Shown here piece after piece: positions 16,425 to 22,323 of a DNA stretch of 39,360 nucleotides. Below the pieces are notes generated by a model. It was not told the DNA's origin. It ran no database searches and was given only the letters and a program-made list of their open reading frames with translations. The position numbers were made by a program, and so were the translations under genes. The stretch comes from an uncultured Treponema sp. (GTDB taxonomy: Bacteria; Spirochaetota; Spirochaetia; Treponematales; Treponemataceae), in NCBI RefSeq assembly GCF_946187725.1, contig NZ_CAMHSK010000025.1:1-39360 (forward strand), given 5' to 3'. Every line of letters begins with the position of its first letter. The first letter of the stretch is position 1.

Positions 16425-16721
16425 TCAAGTCCAAATTTTTGCCCAGTTTGCCCAGTCTTCATCCGACATGTCCAAAGTCAAACCTTTTCCAGCAAGGGCT
16501 TCAATAACACCTCTCACTGTTTTCGAATTATTAAGGTAAAGTGTGGGATGATCTAAGTTCTTTCTTGCAGTGAGCTCACCTACTGAAGTGATTCCGAGAT
16601 GTTGCAGATAATTAGCACATCTTACGTTCAGAGACAGAATCTCAATAGGTGACTGTTTCATTTGATTGATAGCAGCTTGCGCTTCATTGTTTTCAGTTAT
16701 TACAAATTCTTGATCTTTCAT
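16425..16721 (-). CDS. Free-standing RNA polymerase alpha C-terminal-domain-like protein (2)
   Basis: 98 residues. After about 24 polar residues the protein follows the alphaCTD pattern: IEILSLNVRCANYLQHLGI, TSVGELTARKNL, NNSKTVRGVIEALAGKGL, and a tail MSDEDWANWAKIW that matches the other alphaCTD-like protein (MTDRDWLNW). R34 and N37 correspond to E. coli alpha R265 and N268; the GKKS turn has become NNSKT. The promoter -10 box (16734-16729 reverse) ends only seven bases before the ATG and there is no ribosome site, so the mRNA may be leaderless. The gene faces away from 16827 across a shared palindromic promoter. Confidence 0.75.
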   Translation of the reverse strand: MKDQEFVITENNEAQAAINQMKQSPIEILSLNVRCANYLQHLGITSVGELTARKNLDHPTLYLNNSKTVRGVIEALAGKGLTLDMSDEDWANWAKIWT

Positions 16722-16728
16722 AAGTTAG

Positions 16729-16757
16729 ATTATATTGCATTTTCCCAGGACCGTAAA
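16729..16757 (-). promoter_or_regulatory. Island-type promoter copy 5 (reverse strand, alphaCTD-like gene 2)
   Basis: Read on the reverse strand: TTTACG (16757-16752), 17-bp spacer ending GCAA, TATAAT (16734-16729). The -35 box shares a palindrome with the forward promoter. Confidence 0.75.
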
Positions 16758-16765
16758 ATTTTACG
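16752..16765. promoter_or_regulatory. 14-bp perfect palindrome joining two divergent -35 boxes
   Basis: CGTAAAATTTTACG is an exact palindrome. Its left half is the -35 of the reverse promoter and its right half the -35 of the forward promoter, so two polymerases cannot bind at once, and a dimeric regulator could control both. Confidence 0.7.
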
Positions 16766-16787
16766 ATTACAAAATATGCAATATATT
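16760..16787 (+). promoter_or_regulatory. Island-type promoter copy 4 (before 16827)
   Basis: TTTACG (16760-16765), 16-bp spacer ending GCAA, TATATT (16782-16787). Confidence 0.75.
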
Positions 16788-16826
16788 TTAGGTATCTGAT
16801 TCACAAACTGAAGAAAGAACCGAACT

Positions 16827-17066
16827 ATGGAAGTTGAAAAGATTTATGAAATAATGGGTATAAATTCAGACCTAAAAACAATACAAGATATTCTGGATGC
16901 CATAACAGAAAAATACGGAGCTTTTGCTTGTGATACCTGGAGATTTGCGAGTTCCAAAAGCATCTCAAAAAACGAGGTAAAAAATTATGTAAAGAAAATG
17001 TATATGGATTTTAACAATGACAGTTTTGAAAAATTCTACAGTCTTGGACTGGAATGTTTTCAATGA
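16827..17066 (+). CDS. Small hypothetical protein (79 aa) with its own island promoter
   Basis: ATG 16827 lies 40 bp after the -10 box, with only a weak purine-rich ribosome site (GAAGAAAG). The product is soluble with helix-rich stretches (LKTIQDILDAITEKYG, NEVKNYVKKMYMDFNND) and two cysteines. I do not recognise a family. Having a dedicated promoter of the shared type supports it as a real member of the regulon; size and composition would suit a small adaptor or antitoxin-like partner, but nothing shows this directly. Confidence 0.55.
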   Translation: MEVEKIYEIMGINSDLKTIQDILDAITEKYGAFACDTWRFASSKSISKNEVKNYVKKMYMDFNNDSFEKFYSLGLECFQ

Positions 17067-17130
17067 AAACGACCAAAAATACTTTGCTGTACGACGTAAA
17101 ATACTTTTCTGAGTGACCATTTAATTAAAT

Positions 17131-17159
17131 TTTACGCTCTAAGCAAAATGCAATATGTT
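17131..17159 (+). promoter_or_regulatory. Island-type promoter copy 6 (before the MotA-like gene)
   Basis: TTTACG (17131-17136), 17-bp spacer ending GCAA, TATGTT (17154-17159). Confidence 0.7.
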
Positions 17160-17165
17160 TTTAAC

Positions 17166-17184
17166 TGCCTGTGAATATCGGGCA
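17166..17184 (+). promoter_or_regulatory. Hairpin at the predicted transcript start, second copy
   Basis: TGCCTG and CGGGCA around a seven-base loop, starting seven bases after the -10 box, as at 14722. Stem bases are kept while the loop differs (CACAAAT there, TGAATAT here), which points to selection on the structure. Confidence 0.5.
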
Positions 17185-17211
17185 CTTAAATCATTTTTTG
17201 CAGGAGACTCT

Positions 17212-17646
17212 ATGAGCGAAAGAAAACAACAGTATTCAGAAATGACAGAGGCGGAAAAAGAATCGATATTCAAAATCTGCAAGAAATTTGTCTGCCTCTT
17301 AGAAAAAGCAAGAAGACAAGGAATCCTTGCGATTGAAGAAAATCTGGATTCCTTGCACGAAGAAATAGGCGGTATCAACGGAATTTTTATGCAGAAACTC
17401 CTGTACTTTGTTGTTGACGGAACAGACGGAAACATCATCTCGTATATTGCGAATCATTATACGGATTCAACCTGTCAAAACGACTATGAGAGATTGTGCT
17501 TTGCGATAATCCAGGAAGGTACCCTCGCTCTGCAGAACGGCGACAATCCCCTGATACTTGCCGAACGCCTCACAAGCTATGTGGGACTGAGCGAATCGGA
17601 TTCTTTTCTGGAACGGATTTATGAGAACTATGACAGGCGGAGGTAA
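17212..17646 (+). CDS. Soluble MotA-like protein (flagellar stator cytoplasmic domain without membrane helices)
   Basis: ATG 17212 follows CAGGAG; 144 residues. Residues 20-80 match the large cytoplasmic loop of MotA: LLEKARRQGILAIEENL, then a hydrophobic helix and FVVDGTDGNII. Residues 97-122 match the segment after the last MotA membrane helix: AIIQEGTLALQNGDNPLILA. The two transmembrane helices that should lie between them are absent, as are the first two, so the product is a compact soluble version (MotA is normally about 260-290 residues). R34 and E42 stand at the spacing of E. coli MotA R90 and E98, the residues that contact FliG. A FliG-C-like protein is encoded in the same island. No motB partner is present. 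Confidence 0.75.
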   Translation: MSERKQQYSEMTEAEKESIFKICKKFVCLLEKARRQGILAIEENLDSLHEEIGGINGIFMQKLLYFVVDGTDGNIISYIANHYTDSTCQNDYERLCFAIIQEGTLALQNGDNPLILAERLTSYVGLSESDSFLERIYENYDRRR

Positions 17647-17661
17647 GGAGAGCCTTTTTCT

Positions 17662-17690
17662 TTTACGATTCGCTGGTAAAGCGATATATT
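17662..17690 (+). promoter_or_regulatory. Island-type promoter copy 7 (before the zinc-ribbon beta-helix gene)
   Basis: TTTACG (17662-17667), 17-bp spacer ending GCGA, TATATT (17685-17690). The only copy with G inside the GCAA element. Confidence 0.7.
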
Positions 17691-17707
17691 TTCATTAATG
17701 CAATTCA

Positions 17708-17736
17708 TTGGAAAATATGCATTCCTATAGTATAAT
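17708..17736 (+). promoter_or_regulatory. Second, ordinary promoter before the zinc-ribbon beta-helix gene
   Basis: TTGGAA (17708-17713), 17 bp, TATAAT (17731-17736). ATTAATGCAA occurs twice, once on each side of it (17694 and 17734), a possible operator pair. The gene may thus be read by both the housekeeping and the island system. Confidence 0.5.
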
Positions 17737-17774
17737 TAATGCAAAAACAGAAATATCTCGGGTAGGATAGAAAA

Positions 17775-20700
17775 ATGGCAGTTTGCAGCAATTGTGGAGT
17801 CGAGCTTGAAGAAGGACAGAAGTTTTGCTTTGAATGTGGAACACCAGTTCCCCAGTCGAAGAAGTGCATAAAATGCGGGGCGGAGCTTGCCCTCAAAATG
17901 AAATTCTGCCCGGAATGTGGCACGAAGCAGGACGGAGAGCCAAAGGCAGTCAACTCAGACGGCCTTAACATGGGCAACGAGAATGTGATTGCGGGCGATG
18001 TAATCGGGCACAAAGAAGAGACCCATGTTGCTGGCAATGCCACGATTATCAAGAATGAAGACCAGACCAAGCAGGTCAAGAAATGCCATGTTTGTGGAAG
18101 CATCGTCCCAATTACCCAGGGCTTTGAATGCCCGGAATGCGGGCAGTTCACCTGTGATGACTGTTATGATGAAAAGCACGGAGTTTGTACCTCATGTGCC
18201 GAGAAAAAGTCAAAGGACAGTGTTGACCAGTACAAAAATGCCCTCAAAGAAGTGCTTGCGGACGGTCGAATCGAGCTTTCTGAGCGTAAACAACTCAATG
18301 CCCTGCAGCAAAAATTCGGGATCCCTTCGGAAGTTGCACGCAAACTCGAAAATGAGATGAAAAACGCCGGTGCGGAGGAAAAATCCCTCACGATATTCGA
18401 GGACAGAATCTATAACGAGGCAAATACTTGTTTTTATGATGATGGGAATGTAAAAAAGGCACTGGAACTTCTGGAGCCAGTCTATCAGAAGCACAAGCAT
18501 GATGAAAAAATCCTTGATTTGTACCTGCCGGCTCTCGCAGAAGTTGATTCAGAAAAGGCACTTGAAATCACTGGCTCCCTAGAAATCGATGTTCTTTCTG
18601 CATACATAACGGAAATCAGTCTTGCGGTCAGGAACAGAGACTTTGACAAAGCGGAACTCAAAATAAAGCAGGCAATGCGTATGTGGCAGGGGAATGCCCT
18701 TGCGAACAGCTGGCGCGTAGCCTTCTATTACGCCATGTACAAGCATTTTTCCGACAAATCATTTTTTGATAAGGCAAAAGAAATAGCCGAGACTTTGGAT
18801 GAGACTCAGAACGAGCTTGAATTAAGCTATGCCGTAAAAATGAAGGCCGTCCTTGCGGAAGAAGCGGGCGAGCCGAAACTGGATTTTAACAAGGAATTCT
18901 GCAAGGAAAACAACTTGTTCTGGCATATTATGTGCGTAAATCCAATTAGAATGATGAATTTAGAAGAATGTACCGTCGGTAAAGACAAGGACTGTGATTT
19001 TTCTTCTGTTCAGGAAGGTCTGGACTCTGTTATGGAAGGCGGAACTGTTCATGTAAAGCCAGGCATATATAAAGAGCATCTTGTTTTTGAAAAATCACTA
19101 AAACTTATTGGCTGTGCGGATTCTGTTAAAGACAAAGCATCAAAAGATTTGCCTATTATCGTGCTTGATTCTGAGAAATTCTGTGATTTGAAGGTTCCTG
19201 TTGAGATAGAAGGCCTTTGTTTTACCAACGATGAAGAAATAGATTTCTCAGATATGGGCGATTATGAATTTGATGATGCTGACGGTGGGGATTATGACGA
19301 AGATTACAGCCTTTGTTGCTTACGAGTTGAAAGTGATTCCGTCCTAAAAAACATCGCCGTCTTAGGCTCTGCATCTCATGGCATTATATTTGCTTCTGGA
19401 AAAGCAAAAGCGATGAATTTATTTATTTCGCAGAATGATACAGATGGTATCGTATGTGTGAATGATGCCGAACCTGAGATTTCAAACTGTGAGATTTCAC
19501 ATTGCTACGCTGGAATTGATGTTGTTGATAAATCATCTCCAGTTCTGACAGAATGCTTAATTAAATCCCGATTATGTATCTCAGAAAATTCAAAGCCTAG
19601 AATAAGTAACTGTGAAATTTCCGAGGAATACTATGATGGTATATATATTACTGGAAATTCTGAGCCTACAATAGAAAAATGTAAAATTCACAATGCGGGT
19701 GGAGTAGGAATTAGCATTAACTTAGAGGCAAAACCTCAGATAACAAATTGTAAAATTTTTAAGAATGATGAAGAAGGAATATATATTTCAGATTCTTCTG
19801 CGCCGCGAATAGAGAATTGTGAAATCTATGATAATAAACGAAATGGAATCTGGATTAGAAATAAAGCCGCACCAAAGATAATGAACTGTAAAATCCACGA
19901 CAACAAAACAAAAGAAAAAAATTATCCTGGTGTTATTGTTGATGACGATTCAAAACCTCAGATTACAAAGTGTGAGATTTATAATCACCTTTCTTGTGGT
20001 ATCTGGGTTCGAAAGAATGCAACTGGTATTTATGACGGCTGTAAAATACATGATAATGAAGAAACAAATGACAAGAGTTGGTACGATTCTGAACTCAGTA
20101 TTAGAGACAATGCAAAACCTATAATAAAGAATTGTGAAATCTATAACGCTTGGTGGAATGGTATTTGTATTCGTAATAATGCTGCACCAAAAATAGAAAA
20201 CTGCAAAATTCATGATGGAAAAGTTGAAGGAGATGGTAATGGTATTTCTATTAACGATGATTCAAATCCTCAAATTATAAAATGTGAGATTTACAATTTT
20301 GACGGATGCGGTATCCGCTCGGAGTGGTGGGGAAAAAATAGTTCAAAGCTTATTTGCGAAGGATGTAAAATCCATAGTTGTGGTACAGGCCTAGAACTTG
20401 CTGGAACAATAAAATCTTGCGAGATTTTTAAAAACAACACTGGAATTATCATGTATGAGGGTAGAATTGAAAATTGTAAAATTTATAATAATTCCAGTGG
20501 AATTGATAAACTAAATTATAAAACAATAATCAAGAATTCTGAAATATTTAATAATTCTTCTAGCGGAATTTACATTAATGATCGGGGGTTAAAAAAAGAA
20601 CTTAATGCTGAGCCAGAGGTTTATATAGAGACATGTAAATTGTATAACAATGAATCTGGAATTTGGATTGAAAACTGTAAAGAATTCTCGATAGAAAATT

Positions 20701-20798
20701 GTGAAATCTATGATAACAAAAAAAAGGCCATAGATAATAAGACTTCAATTTTTATTGACACATCTTCATGCGAAATTTGGAACAATGGAGAGAATTAA
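17775..20798 (+). CDS. Cytosolic zinc-ribbon protein with TerB-like segment and long right-handed beta-helix
   Basis: 1007 residues; start ATG 17775 after a weak GGTAGGAT. Two double-cysteine zinc ribbons at residues 4-49 (CSNCGVELEEGQKFCFEC, CIKCGAEL...CPEC), a further cysteine-rich finger near 98-142, then a helical TerB-like unit (ALKEVLADGRIELSERKQL) and TPR-like helices to about 375. From about 400 to the end run more than twenty parallel-beta-helix (PbH1) turns of about 22 residues, each with the pattern NCEI-Y-N-x-x-GIxI. The domain order and the VHVKPGIYKEHLVF entry resemble NosD/pectate-lyase-fold helices, yet there is no signal peptide, so it works in the cytoplasm. Its zinc ribbons resemble those at 22324 and 24498, linking the three. 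Confidence 0.85.
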   Translation: MAVCSNCGVELEEGQKFCFECGTPVPQSKKCIKCGAELALKMKFCPECGTKQDGEPKAVNSDGLNMGNENVIAGDVIGHKEETHVAGNATIIKNEDQTKQVKKCHVCGSIVPITQGFECPECGQFTCDDCYDEKHGVCTSCAEKKSKDSVDQYKNALKEVLADGRIELSERKQLNALQQKFGIPSEVARKLENEMKNAGAEEKSLTIFEDRIYNEANTCFYDDGNVKKALELLEPVYQKHKHDEKILDLYLPALAEVDSEKALEITGSLEIDVLSAYITEISLAVRNRDFDKAELKIKQAMRMWQGNALANSWRVAFYYAMYKHFSDKSFFDKAKEIAETLDETQNELELSYAVKMKAVLAEEAGEPKLDFNKEFCKENNLFWHIMCVNPIRMMNLEECTVGKDKDCDFSSVQEGLDSVMEGGTVHVKPGIYKEHLVFEKSLKLIGCADSVKDKASKDLPIIVLDSEKFCDLKVPVEIEGLCFTNDEEIDFSDMGDYEFDDADGGDYDEDYSLCCLRVESDSVLKNIAVLGSASHGIIFASGKAKAMNLFISQNDTDGIVCVNDAEPEISNCEISHCYAGIDVVDKSSPVLTECLIKSRLCISENSKPRISNCEISEEYYDGIYITGNSEPTIEKCKIHNAGGVGISINLEAKPQITNCKIFKNDEEGIYISDSSAPRIENCEIYDNKRNGIWIRNKAAPKIMNCKIHDNKTKEKNYPGVIVDDDSKPQITKCEIYNHLSCGIWVRKNATGIYDGCKIHDNEETNDKSWYDSELSIRDNAKPIIKNCEIYNAWWNGICIRNNAAPKIENCKIHDGKVEGDGNGISINDDSNPQIIKCEIYNFDGCGIRSEWWGKNSSKLICEGCKIHSCGTGLELAGTIKSCEIFKNNTGIIMYEGRIENCKIYNNSSGIDKLNYKTIIKNSEIFNNSSSGIYINDRGLKKELNAEPEVYIETCKLYNNESGIWIENCKEFSIENCEIYDNKKKAIDNKTSIFIDTSSCEIWNNGEN

Positions 20799-20916
20799 GC
20801 GAAAATGGGAAAAAAGAAAACCTATACTGCTATTTGTGGTAAAGAAAGAAATACAACTTTGAAGATAATAACAAATTTCAGTAATACATAAAAGAACTGA
20901 TTGTATGGAGTTATAA

Positions 20917-21474
20917 ATGGCTAAAAATTGGATTTTTGATAGTGATTTTTCTTTTGCGGACGAGAAGTTTTCAAGAATATACAGATTTTTTGTAATTGAA
21001 GCTCCTGTAGATGAAAAAGTAAGCAGACGGGCTAAACATTTGGATGTGTTTAATAAAGCTTCCAGAAAAATAACAGATATTCTTAAAAAGAATATACCTT
21101 CTCTAAATAAAAACTGGAAAACCGTATTAGTTCGTGACAGGGACGAGATGGAAAAAATTGAACAAGATGTTAAAAACCTGTGCAAACAAAGCAAAATCTT
21201 GGATGAAGTCTCAGATAGAAAGGAAGTCTTTATCCATACAGATATGAAGAAAAATAAAACTAAGTCACTTATTTATTCGATTAGATGTGCCTTTGCACAT
21301 GGAGCCTTTAGTAAAACGGAATTTTATGGGGAACAATATTATTTTTTTGAAAATAGAGACAAGGGAAAACTAAGAGGTCGGATAGTAGTTAAAGAGGACA
21401 ACCTAATAAAAATTATTGATATTTTTGAAAATTTTGATAAATACCTTAAACCAATCCACAAAGGAGTAAAATAA
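20917..21474 (+). CDS. Hypothetical protein (185 aa) with a HEPN-like RX4H motif
   Basis: ATG 20917 follows GGAG. The protein is soluble and helical, with a segment SLIYSIRCAFAHGAF in which R123 and H128 form the RX4H pattern of HEPN ribonucleases, whose active helix often reads like R-N-x-x-x-H-G. A second half (KGKLRGRIVVKEDNLIKIID) is strand-rich. HEPN proteins often act in defence or toxin-antitoxin modules by cutting RNA. Only the motif supports the call here; a non-catalytic HEPN or a different helical family is possible. The stop abuts the next ATG by one base, so it is translated with the Sel1 gene. Confidence 0.55.
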   Translation: MAKNWIFDSDFSFADEKFSRIYRFFVIEAPVDEKVSRRAKHLDVFNKASRKITDILKKNIPSLNKNWKTVLVRDRDEMEKIEQDVKNLCKQSKILDEVSDRKEVFIHTDMKKNKTKSLIYSIRCAFAHGAFSKTEFYGEQYYFFENRDKGKLRGRIVVKEDNLIKIIDIFENFDKYLKPIHKGVK

Positions 21475-22269
21475 ATGCCATTTTATGCAAATGCCGTGCT
21501 GGAAAAAGCACGAAAGCAAGCACAGAAAAAACTCGCCGCAGAAGAAGCAGCCCGCAAAGCTGAGGAAGAAAGGCTCGCAAGAGAAAAAGCCGAACGCGAA
21601 GAAGCGGAGCGAAAGGCAGAAGAAGAGCGTATAGCAAAAGAAAAAGCGGAAAAAGAACGACTTGCTAAAGAAAAACATGAACTAGAAGCAAAATCTCAAA
21701 AAATCTTGGAAAATGAATCAGCGTATTCTTTAGAAGAGTTGCTGGAGGTTGAAAAGGTTTCTCATAATGCGCAGATTCAATTTTTCATCAGTGAAAGATA
21801 CAGAAATCAAAAGAAAAGTGAAAAATCTTTTGAATGGGCAAAAAAAAGTGCGGATCAAAAGAATTATGACGGAATTGCTCGCTTGGGCTGGCATTATTTA
21901 AATGGCGAAGGTTGTGAAAAAGATGTTTCGAAAGGTTCTGAATTAATTCATGAATCCATCAAGTACGGGCAAAGTTCTTATGGCCAGAATACGCTTGGGT
22001 ATATGAATGAGAATGGAATAGGTGTCGAGAAAAATTATTCAGATGCATTTTTCTGGTACAAAAAATCTGCCGAGCAAGGAAATCCGTATGCTCAATGGAA
22101 TCTCGGGCGGCTATACGAGGAAGGGAAAGGAACGGAGCAAGATAGAGAAAAAGCAATTTACTGGTATGAAAAATCATCTGAGCAAGGAAATGAGTTTGCT
22201 AAGAGCAAACTTGAATCTTTGCAGAATAACACCGGTATAGATGTTGATTCATTTGATTTAGGTATTTAG
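21475..22269 (+). CDS. Coiled-coil protein with C-terminal Sel1-like repeats
   Basis: ATG 21475 directly follows the previous stop, with AAGGAG upstream; 264 residues. Residues 8-75 are a highly charged A/E/K/R coiled coil. Residues 105-250 hold about four Sel1-like repeats (for example YSDAFFWYKKSAEQGNPYAQ and REKAIYWYEKSSEQGNEFAK, with GxGxEKD/EQD turns). Sel1 repeats are scaffolds for protein-protein contact. No signal peptide or membrane segment. The final residues (DVDSFDLGI) are acidic. Context suggests a scaffold for the zinc-ribbon/SPFH/peptidase set. Confidence 0.85.
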   Translation: MPFYANAVLEKARKQAQKKLAAEEAARKAEEERLAREKAEREEAERKAEEERIAKEKAEKERLAKEKHELEAKSQKILENESAYSLEELLEVEKVSHNAQIQFFISERYRNQKKSEKSFEWAKKSADQKNYDGIARLGWHYLNGEGCEKDVSKGSELIHESIKYGQSSYGQNTLGYMNENGIGVEKNYSDAFFWYKKSAEQGNPYAQWNLGRLYEEGKGTEQDREKAIYWYEKSSEQGNEFAKSKLESLQNNTGIDVDSFDLGI

Positions 22270-22323
22270 ATGAAGATTTTGACTTATTTAAACATAACTA
22301 ATAGAAATTAGAGGAGAAAAAAA

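Noticed and set aside
20805..20891. A 28-codon ORF between the beta-helix and HEPN-like genes
   Set aside because: It is very short, has no good ribosome site and no recognisable sequence; the later GGAG-preceded ATG at 20917 is the clear start of the next gene.
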